Origin: Pseudomonas sp. LFM046
GTDB taxonomy: Bacteria > Pseudomonadota > Gammaproteobacteria > Pseudomonadales > Pseudomonadaceae
Reading direction: 5' to 3'
Assembly: GCF_000949385.2 (NCBI RefSeq)
Contig: NZ_JYKO02000001.1
Location: 5,292,678-5,356,677 of the forward strand
DNA length: 64,000 nt
Position 1 is the stretch's first letter, and the number at the start of each line of letters is the position of its first letter. Below the pieces are notes generated by a model, which was given only the letters and a program-made list of their open reading frames with translations, made no database searches and was not told the DNA's origin. Shown in pieces: positions 29,926 through 38,568 of this stretch. Both the position numbers and the translations under genes were made by a program.

Positions 29926-30394
29926 TCAGGCGGACGTGCAAAGTAGCACCATCGGCAAGGGCACCCGGATCTGGCAATACGCGGTGGTCCTTTCCGGCGC
30001 CCGGATTGGCCGCGATTGCAACATTTGCGCCCACACCTTCATTGAAAACGACGTTGTCATAGGCGACCGTGTCACCGTCAAGTCAGGCGTCTTTCTCTGG
30101 GATGGCATTCGCGTCGCGGATGATGTGTTCATTGGCCCAAACGCAACTTTTGCCAACGACCCCATGCCACGCTCCAAGGTCTACCCTGAACAATTTCTCG
30201 AGGTCCGACTCGAGCGCGGTGCCTCCATTGGCGCCAACGCAACGCTGCTGCCCGGCGTGACCATCGGCGAATACGCCATGGTTGGCGCTGGCGCAGTGGT
30301 TACCAAAGACGTACCCCCCCGCGCGGTGGTTGTCGGCAACCCCGCCCGCATCCTGCGCTACCTGGACGATCATGATCCCATTTCTCAACCTTAA
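29909..30394 (+). CDS. fdtC: dTDP-3-amino-3,6-dideoxyhexose N-acetyltransferase (FdtC/QdtC family)
   Basis: A 161-residue left-handed beta-helix acetyltransferase. Hexapeptide turns run from [23 protein letters not shown] to [43 protein letters not shown], with [14 protein letters not shown] in the middle, the typical loop of WlbB/QdtC/FdtC sugar acetyltransferases. Context between a ketoisomerase and an aminotransferase indicates acetyl transfer from acetyl-CoA to the 3-amino sugar. GAGGTGAAGC just before the ATG is a good ribosome-binding site inside fdtA. It overlaps fdtB by 23 bases. Confidence 0.88.
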   Translation: MPQVHDQADVQSSTIGKGTRIWQYAVVLSGARIGRDCNICAHTFIENDVVIGDRVTVKSGVFLWDGIRVADDVFIGPNATFANDPMPRSKVYPEQFLEVRLERGASIGANATLLPGVTIGEYAMVGAGAVVTKDVPPRAVVVGNPARILRYLDDHDPISQP

Positions 30395-31475
30395 GGACGT
30401 CAATGCCAAGCTCCGCGAAGAACTGCTGGAGGCTTGCGCCCGGGTCATCGACTCCGGCTGGTACATCGCCGGCAACGAACTGTCTGCCTTTGAAAGGGAA
30501 TACGCTGCGTATTGCGGTTCTACTCACTGCATCGGCGTCGCCAACGGGCTTGATGCGCTCACACTGACCCTTCGGGCCTGGCTTGAGCTCGGTCGCCTGC
30601 AGGAAGGGGACGAGGTCATAGTCCCGGCCAACACCTATATCGCGACGCTGCTGGCCATCACCGAAAATGCCCTGACACCCGTCCTGGTGGAGCCTGACGA
30701 CGATAGCTTCAACCTGTCGCCCGGCTCGGTCGCTGCAGCGCTTGGCAAACGCACCCGGGCGATCCTGCCGGTCCACCTGTACGGCCGACTGGCCGACATG
30801 CAAGGGCTGCTGGAAGTCGCCGACCAGCACAAGCTGCTGGTGCTGGAGGATGCAGCGCAAGGCCACGGTGCCAGCATCGGCGGGCGTAAGGCGGGCAACT
30901 GGGGCAATGCCGCCGGCTTCAGCTTCTATCCAGGCAAGAACCTGGGCGCGCTCGGTGATGCCGGTGCGATCACAACTTCCGACGAAGAACTGGCCGACAC
31001 CCTCCGGGCGCTGCGCAACTATGGTTCCCACGTGAAGTACCGCAATCTCTACCAGGGCCTGAACAGCCGCCTGGACGAAATCCAGGCCGCCATGCTGCGG
31101 GTGAAACTGAAGCACCTGGATGAACAGACCGCACAGCGGCGGGAAATCGCACGCCGCTACCTGAACGAGATCGACAACCCCGCCGTCAGACTACCGGCCT
31201 GGGGGCAGGAGGAAGAGCACGTCTGGCACCTGTTCGTGGTGCGCAGCCAGCGGCGAGACCGCCTCCAGCAACTGCTGGACAAAGCTGGCGTGCAGACCAT
31301 GATCCACTACCCGATCGCTCCTCATAAGCAGAAGGCCTATACGGAGTTCAACCATATCGAGTTGCCGATTACCGAGCGCATCCATGAGGAGGTCCTGAGC
31401 CTGCCCATGGATCCGGGTATGACCCAAGAACAGGTGAGCCGTGTCATCGAAACGGTGAACCAGGCTAATCCCTGA
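30372..31475 (+). CDS. fdtB: dTDP-3-amino-3,6-dideoxyhexose aminotransferase (FdtB/QdtB family)
   Basis: PLP-dependent sugar aminotransferase of the DegT/DnrJ/EryC1 family, 367 residues. It carries [35 protein letters not shown], the cofactor Asp in [11 protein letters not shown], and the Schiff-base Lys189 in [16 protein letters not shown]. In this context it transaminates the C3 keto group made by FdtA; the product is then acetylated by FdtC. The start MIPFLNLKD is the standard family N-terminus. All three cassette genes overlap, so their expression is coupled. The frame continues open-like after the TGA (see the relic entry). Confidence 0.9.
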   Translation: MIPFLNLKDVNAKLREELLEACARVIDSGWYIAGNELSAFEREYAAYCGSTHCIGVANGLDALTLTLRAWLELGRLQEGDEVIVPANTYIATLLAITENALTPVLVEPDDDSFNLSPGSVAAALGKRTRAILPVHLYGRLADMQGLLEVADQHKLLVLEDAAQGHGASIGGRKAGNWGNAAGFSFYPGKNLGALGDAGAITTSDEELADTLRALRNYGSHVKYRNLYQGLNSRLDEIQAAMLRVKLKHLDEQTAQRREIARRYLNEIDNPAVRLPAWGQEEEHVWHLFVVRSQRRDRLQQLLDKAGVQTMIHYPIAPHKQKAYTEFNHIELPITERIHEEVLSLPMDPGMTQEQVSRVIETVNQANP

Positions 31476-31673
31476 TCGGACCAGGCCAAAAGGAAGCTCC
31501 TCAAAACACGGTGGAGCAAGGGCCTCAGGCGCTACCTGTTCAAGGCCGTGCAACAGGGATGCGCCCTGCATTACCGGCTGCTGTCGGCAATCACCGCGTC
31601 TCTGCCAATGGTTCGGTGGTGGACTTTCGTAGGCGGCAGGCCGGCAACAGCGCCGGGACCGCTGCCCACTTGA
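31476..31673 (+). pseudogene. Coding-like relic in frame behind fdtB
   Basis: The 198 bases between the fdtB stop and the convergent glycosyltransferase stop read as 65 uninterrupted codons plus TGA in the fdtB frame. The hypothetical peptide is basic then hydrophobic (KRKLLKTRWSKGLRRYLF; HYRLLSAITASLPMVRWW) and looks like protein rather than random GC-rich sequence. It has no ATG at its head; a GTG occurs at codon 25. It may be the remaining end or beginning of a deleted gene of the cassette, or an extension cut off by a new stop. I do not recognise the family. Confidence 0.35.
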
Positions 31674-32558
31674 TCAGGCGCGCGGCTTGCGGGCAGGGAG
31701 AAGGAAGCGGCCGATGGCTCTTAGCGTCTTGCCGTTCCAGCAGCGCCAAGGCAGCCGGGAGAACAGCTCACGAGCCAGCGGCTTGTCATCACGAGCGCAC
31801 TTCATGAGCATGGAATTGATGAAGCGCGCGCAAACTTCCTCGTACGCCGGATGATCGTGGAAGATCGCGTAGGTCTTCATCACGTTGTCGATCATGAAAC
31901 GCAGGTTTTTGTACGTGTTGTGCTCGTGAGTGCGGTACTGCGCCAGCACGTCCCCCAGGATGTCAATCACATAGCCGGCGCGTGTGATCTTCAGCTTCAT
32001 CAGCAGATCCTCAAGCCGGATCTCCGGATCGTATCCACCCACAGTCTCGAATGCCTCGCGCCGGAACAGCATGGTCGGCGCGGGCGCCCCCGGCTCACGC
32101 CCCAGGAAGATATCGTCGAACCCCAGACGGCGCGCCGGTCTCAGCTTCTGCTTGGGACGCACACGCCCGGCTTCGTCGATGGTCTCCACATTACCGGCGC
32201 AGATCCCCACCTCCGGCTTGTCCCGCATGTGAGCCACCTGGATGGCCAAGCGCTCTGGCAGCATGATGTCGTCCGAACCGAACGGCGCAATCAGAGTGCC
32301 CTTCGCGCGGGCGATGGTTTCGTTCAGGGTGCGTGAAAGCCCCTTGTTTTGCTGGGCGACGAAATCGAAACCGTGGATTTCCTGCAGCCTGCGGATGCGC
32401 GCAACGCTGTCATCCCTGGAGCCGTCATCCACCACCAGCAATTCCACGTTGGGGTAGGTCTGGGCCAGGACGCTTCCGATGCAAGCTTCGATGTAATCCG
32501 CGTGGTTGTAGGAGGAGATGATCACGCTGACCAGCGGCAGATCCTTCGAATCACTCAT
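31674..32558 (-). CDS. Family 2 glycosyltransferase, LPS core
   Basis: A 294-residue GT-A glycosyltransferase with no membrane helix. It shows LVSVIISSYNHADYIEACIGSVLAQTYPNVELLVVDDGS at the N-terminus (nucleotide-sugar site), the metal-binding region APFGSDDIMLPERL and LFRREAFETVGGYDPEIRLEDLLMKLKI, all typical GT2. The position next to waaL on the opposite strand is that of wapR (core rhamnosyltransferase) in P. aeruginosa as I recall, but identity is not proven. The start ATG at 32558 overlaps the stop of the GT1 gene (8 bases); the longer open frame is a shadow of that gene. Confidence 0.88.
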   Translation of the reverse strand: MSDSKDLPLVSVIISSYNHADYIEACIGSVLAQTYPNVELLVVDDGSRDDSVARIRRLQEIHGFDFVAQQNKGLSRTLNETIARAKGTLIAPFGSDDIMLPERLAIQVAHMRDKPEVGICAGNVETIDEAGRVRPKQKLRPARRLGFDDIFLGREPGAPAPTMLFRREAFETVGGYDPEIRLEDLLMKLKITRAGYVIDILGDVLAQYRTHEHNTYKNLRFMIDNVMKTYAIFHDHPAYEEVCARFINSMLMKCARDDKPLARELFSRLPWRCWNGKTLRAIGRFLLPARKPRA

Positions 32559-33693
32559 TGCGGGGGCCTTCCAGCAGTTCCACCAGCAACTCGCGATACT
32601 GGCGGCGAAAATCGTCGATTGAGTGCGCCTTGCACAGATACTGGTACGCGCGCTCGCCTTCCGCCGCGCGCTCGGCGACGGACAGTGCCAGCACCTCGCG
32701 CAGGTGTCCGGCCAACACCTCGTGCCGACCGGACGGGAAGATGCGGCCACCGCAGTCCTCAAGGATCGGCTTGAGACTGGGGATATCCGAGCCGATCACG
32801 GGCAGGTGGCCGCTCATTCCTTCCAGCAGGGCCAGGGGCAAGCCTTCGCTTAGGGAGGGCATGACAAAGGCGTCGAAGGCGCGCACGTACTGCAATGCAT
32901 CGTCCTTGGCGCCCAGCAACAGGGCTCGGCCCTGAAGCCCCAGTTCTGCGATGGCGGCCTCCAGGTCGGGACGAGCCCGGCCTTCGCCGATAATGGCCAG
33001 CAGCGTGTTTGGCTGCTCGTCCTTGACCTCGGCAAATGCCCGCAGCAGGTGGATATGCCCCTTGACCGGCACCAGGCGGCCAATGGCACCAAAGACAAAG
33101 GCATCTGCCGGCAGCCCGAGCATTTCCCGAGCTTTCTCGCGGGAATGCTGGAGGCCTTCGGCGCGGGCGATGTCGATGGCGTTGTTGATCTGCCGGGTAT
33201 TGGCGGGCGTGAAGCCCGCACTGGCGCCCACCAGATAGTCACGCACTGCGCGGGATACCCCGACCAGGCGCCAGGCCGGCGTCACCAACTGGCGAGCTAC
33301 CCAGCAGCGGAAGCCCCGGTCGTACTCGCCAAAACCATGGGCCACACCGATGCAGGCGCGAATTCCCAGCCAACGATTGAGCAGCATCAGCATGTTCACG
33401 GGCTTGAACCGGTGAGTGATGACCGCGTCGTAGCCTTCGTCTCGGCAATGCCGATAGAGAGCCCAGAGGGCACGAAGCCGCAGGCCACTGACCGCGGACT
33501 TGCTGTAGCCGAAGTAGATGGAGCGCTCGGCTTTGCTCACCGGCTCGCCGGGGCCGGGACGACCCCGCAGGAACGCCGTGGTGACCTCATATTGATCAGT
33601 CGGCAAGGCCTGAATGATCTGCTCGGCCAGATCGGAGGCGTTGACGTTGTAGTAGTTCTGCAATTGCAGAACCTTGATACGGCGCTGGCTCAT
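32551..33693 (-). CDS. Family 1/4 glycosyltransferase, LPS core
   Basis: A 380-residue GT-B retaining glycosyltransferase. It has the glycine-rich N-terminal and NYYNVNASDLAEQI region, central FGAIGRLVPVKGHIHLLRAFAEV, and the donor motif FDAFVMPSLSEGLPLALLEGMSGHLPVIGSD in which E-x7-E is present. It is translationally coupled at both ends (ATGAG overlap with the upstream gene at 33690, 8-base overlap downstream). It probably adds an outer-core hexose or rhamnose; homologues near this place in P. aeruginosa are WapH and Ssg, and I cannot say which it matches. Confidence 0.88.
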   Translation of the reverse strand: MSQRRIKVLQLQNYYNVNASDLAEQIIQALPTDQYEVTTAFLRGRPGPGEPVSKAERSIYFGYSKSAVSGLRLRALWALYRHCRDEGYDAVITHRFKPVNMLMLLNRWLGIRACIGVAHGFGEYDRGFRCWVARQLVTPAWRLVGVSRAVRDYLVGASAGFTPANTRQINNAIDIARAEGLQHSREKAREMLGLPADAFVFGAIGRLVPVKGHIHLLRAFAEVKDEQPNTLLAIIGEGRARPDLEAAIAELGLQGRALLLGAKDDALQYVRAFDAFVMPSLSEGLPLALLEGMSGHLPVIGSDIPSLKPILEDCGGRIFPSGRHEVLAGHLREVLALSVAERAAEGERAYQYLCKAHSIDDFRRQYRELLVELLEGPRNE

Positions 33694-34613
33694 ACCGGGT
33701 TCTTCTGGGGTTTCAGCCACAGGCGGAGGGCCTTGCGGCTGTATGACAGTTTGAATAGCACCCGCCAATCCGTGCGCAACGCCTCGCGGTAGTAGTCACG
33801 GGCGCTGTCCTGATCGCCGGCCAGCAGGCAGGTGCGGAACAGCGACAGGCAGCGCTGCGCTCGATAGGCAGGCTTGAGCGACTGCAGGGCGGCCGGCAGC
33901 TTGAGGAAGACCTCGTCCACCAGGGCGAGCCCCACCTTGCGTGCGGCGTCGGCGTTGTGGCGCAGGCTGCCAGGGTGCTTGTAGATGCGCGCGAGCATCA
34001 GGTCGAGGACCTCCACCTGGCGTTCGGTCAGGCAGTAGGCGAAGACCGGGATGTCCTCGCTGTGGCGCAAGTGTTCGGGATAGGGACGCTCCAGCAGCAA
34101 CTCGCGAAGGAAGACACAGGCGCCGTGGCTGAGGGCGATTTTCTTGTCCAGCAGATAACCCTTCAGGCGCGCGAATGCGTCTTCCGGGACCCTGCTCGCG
34201 GGATGTTCGCGCTCACGGCCATCGGCCTCGACGGCCACATGGCCGGCCAGCCAGAGGCCGACATCCTGCTGCTGGTGCAGGCGCTTACAGAGACCGGGCA
34301 GCACGCCGGGCGCCAGTTCGTCGTCTGCGTCCAGGAGCAGCACGTAGTGCCCCTGGGCCAGTTGGACGCCGTTGTTGCGCGCGGCGGAGGGGCCGGCGTT
34401 GGTCTGGCGCACGCCCTGAAAGGCGGCGCCATAGCGCTGGCTCAGGGCGGCGAAAACTGCCGGCGTGTCGTCGGTGGAGCCGTCGTCCACAACCCAGAGT
34501 TCGACCTCCGGCGTGGCCTGGGACAGCACCGACTCCACGGCACGCGGGAGCACGCCCGCGTAGTTGTAGGTGGGAATGATGACGCTAAGCAGCGGCTTAG
34601 CCGACATTGTCAT
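33690..34613 (-). CDS. Family 2 glycosyltransferase, LPS core
   Basis: A 307-residue GT2 enzyme: LLSVIIPTYNYAGVLPRAVESVL, VVDDGSTDDT, SAARNNGVQLAQGHYVLLLDADDEL (DxD-type DADD), SHGACVFLRELLLERPYPEHLRHSEDI. The C-terminal 100 residues are helical. ATG 34613 has AAGGA five bases upstream inside the end of the carbamoyltransferase gene, which it overlaps by 17 bases; a second ATG lies two codons on. The sugar transferred is unknown. It is the first of three consecutive core glycosyltransferases transcribed after the carbamoyltransferase. Confidence 0.88.
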   Translation of the reverse strand: MTMSAKPLLSVIIPTYNYAGVLPRAVESVLSQATPEVELWVVDDGSTDDTPAVFAALSQRYGAAFQGVRQTNAGPSAARNNGVQLAQGHYVLLLDADDELAPGVLPGLCKRLHQQQDVGLWLAGHVAVEADGREREHPASRVPEDAFARLKGYLLDKKIALSHGACVFLRELLLERPYPEHLRHSEDIPVFAYCLTERQVEVLDLMLARIYKHPGSLRHNADAARKVGLALVDEVFLKLPAALQSLKPAYRAQRCLSLFRTCLLAGDQDSARDYYREALRTDWRVLFKLSYSRKALRLWLKPQKNPV

Positions 34614-36354
34614 ACCAGTCCTTGCCATCCTTGACGACCAGAACGTCTTCCATGATCAGGTACTGCAGGTCCGAGCCGTAGAACATGTTCAGCGCATCGG
34701 TGGGCGAGCAGATCATTGGCTCGCCACGGCGGTTGAGCGAGGTGTTCAGAGACACGCCGTTGCCGGTGAGGACTTCCAGCTCCTTCATCAGGTCGTACCA
34801 ACGCGGATTGTGGCGGCGCTCCAGCACCTGGGCGCGGGAGGTACCGTCCTCGTGCACCACCTCGGCCACGCGGGTCTTCCACTCTTCGTTGACTTCGAAG
34901 GTGAAGGTCATGAAGGGGCTCGGGTGATCCACCTTGAGCATCTGCGGCGCCACGGTGTCCAGCATCGACGGGCAGAAGGGGCGCCAGCGCTCGCGGAACT
35001 TGATCTGCTCGTTGATGCGGTCGGCCACGCCGACAGCGCTCGGACAGCCGATGATGGAGCGACCACCGAGGGCACGCGGGCCGAACTCCATGCGCCCCTG
35101 GAACCAGGCCACCGGGTTGCCGTCGACCATGATCTTGGCAATGCGTTGCGGGGTGTTTTCGATGCGCTTGAACACCGGCTTCTTCGGGTGTTTGGCGCAA
35201 GCGGCGATGACCTCTTCATTGGAGAAGGACGGGCCGAGGTAGACGTGCTCCATCTTCTCAACCGGCACGCCACGCTTGACCGACACATAGGCAGCGGCGC
35301 CCACGGAGGTGCCGGCGTCGCCGGAAGCCGGCTGGACGAACAGCTCCTTCACGTCCGGACGGGCGATGATCTTCTGGTTCAGCTTGACGTTCAGCGCGCA
35401 ACCACCGGCAAAGGCGATCTTGCCGGTCTCGCGGATGATGTCGCCCAGGTAGTAATCCATCATTTCCAGCGCCAGTTTCTCGAACAGGGCTTGCATGCTG
35501 GCGGCGTAATGGATGTAGGGATCGTCGGCGATATCGCCCTGGCGCTTCGGGCCCAGCCACTCGATCAGCTTGGGCGAGAAGTAGTAGCCCTTGCCGTTTT
35601 CCTTGTAGCGGCGGAAGCCAATGACGTTGGCGTAGTCGGTGTTGATGATCAGCTCGCCATTCTCGAACTTCGCCAGACGCGAGAAATCGTACTTGGCGGC
35701 GTCGCCGTAGGGCGCCATGCCCATGACCTTGAACTCGCCGTCGAGCATCTCGAAGCCGAGGTACTCGGTGATCGCACCATAGAGGCCGCCCAGGGAATCC
35801 GGATCGTAGAATTCCTTGATCTTGTGGATCTTGCCGTTCTCGCCCCAGCCGAAGAAGGTGGTGGCGTACTCGCCCTTGCCGTCGATGCCGAGGATCGCGG
35901 TCTTCTCCTTGAAGCCCGAGCAGTGGTAGGCACTGGAGGCGTGGGCCAGGTGGTGCTCCACCGGCTCGATCTTCACTTTCTTGGCGTCGAAACCGAGTTG
36001 CTCCAGGCACCAGACGATCTTCTTGCGATAGCGCTTGTAGCGGCGGTTGCCCATGAGGAGGGCATCCAGAGCGCGATCCGGGGCGTACCAGTAGCGCTTG
36101 GCGTACTGCCAGCGGGCCTTGCCAAACAGGCTGATGGGGGCGAAGGGAATGGCTACCACGTCCACATCGGACGGTTTGATGCCAGCCTGCTCCAGGCAGA
36201 ACTTGGCCGACTCGTAGGGCATGCGATTCTTCGCGTGCTTGTCGCGCACGAAGCGCTCTTCTTCCGCGGCCGCGATCAGCTTGCCGTCGATGTAAAGCGC
36301 GGCGGAGGGATCATGGCTGAGGGCGCCGGAAAGGCCGAGAATCGTCAATGCCAC
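34597..36354 (-). CDS. wapO: LPS core carbamoyltransferase (NodU/CmcH family, WapO-like)
   Basis: A 585-residue O-carbamoyltransferase. The N-terminal ASKHA-type domain has ILGLSGALSHDPSAALYIDG, AAEEERFVRDKH, EHHLAHASSAYHCSG (the metal-binding His set) and ILGIDGKGEYATTFFG; the C-terminal YrdC-like part has FQGRMEFGPRALGGRSIIGCP and NTSLNRRGEPM. In P. aeruginosa the equivalent gene carbamoylates the inner-core heptose II. It lies 4 bases after the double-kinase gene, within the core operon. Assignment to WapO rests on family plus gene order. Confidence 0.88.
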   Translation of the reverse strand: MALTILGLSGALSHDPSAALYIDGKLIAAAEEERFVRDKHAKNRMPYESAKFCLEQAGIKPSDVDVVAIPFAPISLFGKARWQYAKRYWYAPDRALDALLMGNRRYKRYRKKIVWCLEQLGFDAKKVKIEPVEHHLAHASSAYHCSGFKEKTAILGIDGKGEYATTFFGWGENGKIHKIKEFYDPDSLGGLYGAITEYLGFEMLDGEFKVMGMAPYGDAAKYDFSRLAKFENGELIINTDYANVIGFRRYKENGKGYYFSPKLIEWLGPKRQGDIADDPYIHYAASMQALFEKLALEMMDYYLGDIIRETGKIAFAGGCALNVKLNQKIIARPDVKELFVQPASGDAGTSVGAAAYVSVKRGVPVEKMEHVYLGPSFSNEEVIAACAKHPKKPVFKRIENTPQRIAKIMVDGNPVAWFQGRMEFGPRALGGRSIIGCPSAVGVADRINEQIKFRERWRPFCPSMLDTVAPQMLKVDHPSPFMTFTFEVNEEWKTRVAEVVHEDGTSRAQVLERRHNPRWYDLMKELEVLTGNGVSLNTSLNRRGEPMICSPTDALNMFYGSDLQYLIMEDVLVVKDGKDWYDNVG

Positions 36355-36358
36355 GGGG

Positions 36359-37816
36359 TTAGCCTCTTTCAGAGCAGGTGCCCGGCACCTGCGGTAAACG
36401 TTGATCCAGGAGCTGGTACAGCGCCGACTCGGCCGGCCAGTTCCTCAGGAAGCGTGCACGATCGCGGGCATAGGCCCGCGCGAAACTGCGTTGGCTGTGA
36501 TGCTGGCAAACGGCGTCGAGGTCGATCAGGGTCCAGCGGCCGTCCTGCCAGAACAGGTTGTAGCCCTTGAAGTCGCCATGGCTGATACGCTCGCGGATCA
36601 GCGCGGCAAACAATTGATCAAGGGCCTGCAGCTCGGCTTCGGGTGGAACTCCAGCCCCGTCCGGGTCGTCCAGATAGGGTTGAAAACGGGCGATTATATC
36701 TTGCCCGGAAAGATATTCGGTAATCAGGTACGCACGTCCGCGCAGCCAGAGGAAGCGTCGTTCCAGAACGGCAAGGGGGTGGGGTGTGGCGATACCGAGG
36801 AACTCCAGGCGATTGCCTTCGCGCCAGCTGTGCCAGGCTCGGCTGGGACGCCAGAAGCGACTCAGCCAGTGCACCAGGCCCTTGATGTTGTAGCGCTTGA
36901 TCAGCAGCCGCCGACCTTCATGAACAACCTCGGCCACCGTGGCAGTGGCGCCTTGCTTCAGGTAACGCCCCTGCTCCAGCGCGGTATCCGGCGCGTCCAG
37001 TAGCTTCTCCAGCCCCGCCTCGGCCTCACGGCGCACCGCCCGCAAGCCGAATGCGCCACGAACCACGCTGAACAGGGTGCAATCGCGCGCGATTTTCTTC
37101 ATGTAGTCGCCAAGGCGCCACTTCCGCACCCGGGCGATCTCCTTTTCCAGGGCTTCCAGCGGCAGGGCATGCTCGCCATTCACCAACAGGTACTGCACCA
37201 GCAGCTCTTCAAGGAAAGGGGCGAGCTCCGCCGGCAGCTGGGCGAAGAATACCGCCAGGTTGGCCAGGGCCTTGTCCCGCGGCAGCGGCGAGCCGGGGCA
37301 TTCCGCGCGGATGCCACCACCGTCGATGACGTTCAGCGTGGCGCGATGGCGCAGCAGGTTGTCCAGGTGCAAGTCGTCCTGGACCAGGCCAGCCAGATGC
37401 AGGCGAGCAATCGCCGCCAGGGCTTCGCCCAGCACAGTCTGCTGGGCGTCAGACAAGGGGGCTTCGCGCTCCACCTGGCGCCAGGCGTCCCAGAGACTTT
37501 CGGCGCCATCCAGGTACTCGAACAGCAGCCAACCGCCCTGCCCTGCCAACTGGCCTTGGGCCAGGAGCGTCGGGGAATCGATGCCCTGTTCGTGAAGCGC
37601 ACGGGCGCCGGCCAGCTCCCGCTGGAAATGGCGCTCGGCCTTGCCGCCCACCAGAACCTTGGCCAGCACCTTGCGGCCCTGCCAGAGCGCCACGCCCACG
37701 TAGCGCTGACCGGGCAGCACCCGCAGCAGGCTCTGCAGCTCCAGGCCGCCGGCGATGTCCAGGGCAATGGGCAGCTGCGGGGTCCGCCCCGCGCGAGCCA
37801 GTTCCGCCAGGGTCAT
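36359..37816 (-). CDS. Core-LPS kinase-like protein with two kinase-fold halves
   Basis: A 485-residue protein made of two kinase-like domains. Half one: ATP-lysine region VLAKVLVGGK (Lys53), catalytic-loop VQDDLHLDN (Asp148, Asn153) and NVIDGGG. Half two: LLIKRYN (Lys307), SHGDFKGYN (His413-Gly-Asp415, Lys417, Asn420) and LIDLDAV (Asp432). Both have a credible set of kinase residues. Typical core kinases (WaaP, WapP) have one domain of about 250-270 residues. Overlap of 4 bases with wapQ places it in the core operon; P. aeruginosa has a related gene at the same spot. Target heptose position is unknown. Confidence 0.8.
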   Translation of the reverse strand: MTLAELARAGRTPQLPIALDIAGGLELQSLLRVLPGQRYVGVALWQGRKVLAKVLVGGKAERHFQRELAGARALHEQGIDSPTLLAQGQLAGQGGWLLFEYLDGAESLWDAWRQVEREAPLSDAQQTVLGEALAAIARLHLAGLVQDDLHLDNLLRHRATLNVIDGGGIRAECPGSPLPRDKALANLAVFFAQLPAELAPFLEELLVQYLLVNGEHALPLEALEKEIARVRKWRLGDYMKKIARDCTLFSVVRGAFGLRAVRREAEAGLEKLLDAPDTALEQGRYLKQGATATVAEVVHEGRRLLIKRYNIKGLVHWLSRFWRPSRAWHSWREGNRLEFLGIATPHPLAVLERRFLWLRGRAYLITEYLSGQDIIARFQPYLDDPDGAGVPPEAELQALDQLFAALIRERISHGDFKGYNLFWQDGRWTLIDLDAVCQHHSQRSFARAYARDRARFLRNWPAESALYQLLDQRLPQVPGTCSERG

Positions 37817-38568
37817 TGACTGCGCTCCTTGTTGCGTCGACGGCTGGCGAGACGCGCCAGCCAGCCATTCACCTCGCCCGAGTCGGCGGGAAGCTCCAGG
37901 TAGCAGGCCAGTAGCTCGCGAACTTCGGCGTCGCCCCAGGCGTCGGCACGACGGACCAGGGTTTCCAGGTCCTTGACCCGGTCGCGGCAGCCCAACAGCA
38001 AGGGCCGCGTCTTTTCCAGGTCGATCAGGCAGGTGTCGAAACCAGCCTGGGTCTCCCGCAGGAAGACATGCTTGGGATAGAAGCAGCCATGCACCTGACC
38101 GGCGCCGTGCAACCGGCGAGCCAAGCCGGCGACCGCTGCGATGACGGCCGAACGCTGCTCGACGAGCATGCTGGACCAGAGCTCCAGCCAGGCGGCCAGC
38201 TCACGCCAGCCATCCAGGGCACGGGATACCAGAATGGCGCGGCGCTCGTCGGCGATCTCACGGGTACCGAAGAAGGCCGCCTGCAAGGCAGGCACTCCCA
38301 ATTCCTGGTAGCGCCGGATATTGCGAAATTCGCGGGCGAAGGTGGGCTCGCCGAAAGGGCGCCGCAGGCTGCGGCTGAGGAAATTGCTCTGCCGCTTGAG
38401 GTAGTAGGCAGCATCCCCCAGGTCCAGGCGGAACACGCTGCTCCACCCGCCCCGGCCGGTATTGGGCTCATCCACAGCGTCCAGGCGCAGGTCCCAGAGC
38501 GAGTCGAAACTGTCCAGTCCGTGGCGGGCGAGGATCTCGCGATCCGCCATCGCGATGAAGTCACTCAT
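37813..38568 (-). CDS. wapQ: LPS core kinase WapQ (InaA/RfaP-like)
   Basis: A 251-residue single-domain kinase-fold protein of the lipopolysaccharide kinase (InaA) family. Recognisable pieces are YYLKRQSNFLSRSLRRP (ATP lysine), EFRNIRRYQELGVPALQAAFFG, the catalytic-loop counterpart VHGCFYPKHVFL, in which Asp is replaced by Cys, and CLIDLEKTRP. The replaced catalytic Asp could mean altered chemistry or a non-catalytic role. Overlaps of 4 bases with wapP and with the double-kinase gene show tight coupling. Name by gene order (waaG-waaP-wapP-wapQ) and length. Confidence 0.85.
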   Translation of the reverse strand: MSDFIAMADREILARHGLDSFDSLWDLRLDAVDEPNTGRGGWSSVFRLDLGDAAYYLKRQSNFLSRSLRRPFGEPTFAREFRNIRRYQELGVPALQAAFFGTREIADERRAILVSRALDGWRELAAWLELWSSMLVEQRSAVIAAVAGLARRLHGAGQVHGCFYPKHVFLRETQAGFDTCLIDLEKTRPLLLGCRDRVKDLETLVRRADAWGDAEVRELLACYLELPADSGEVNGWLARLASRRRNKERSQ

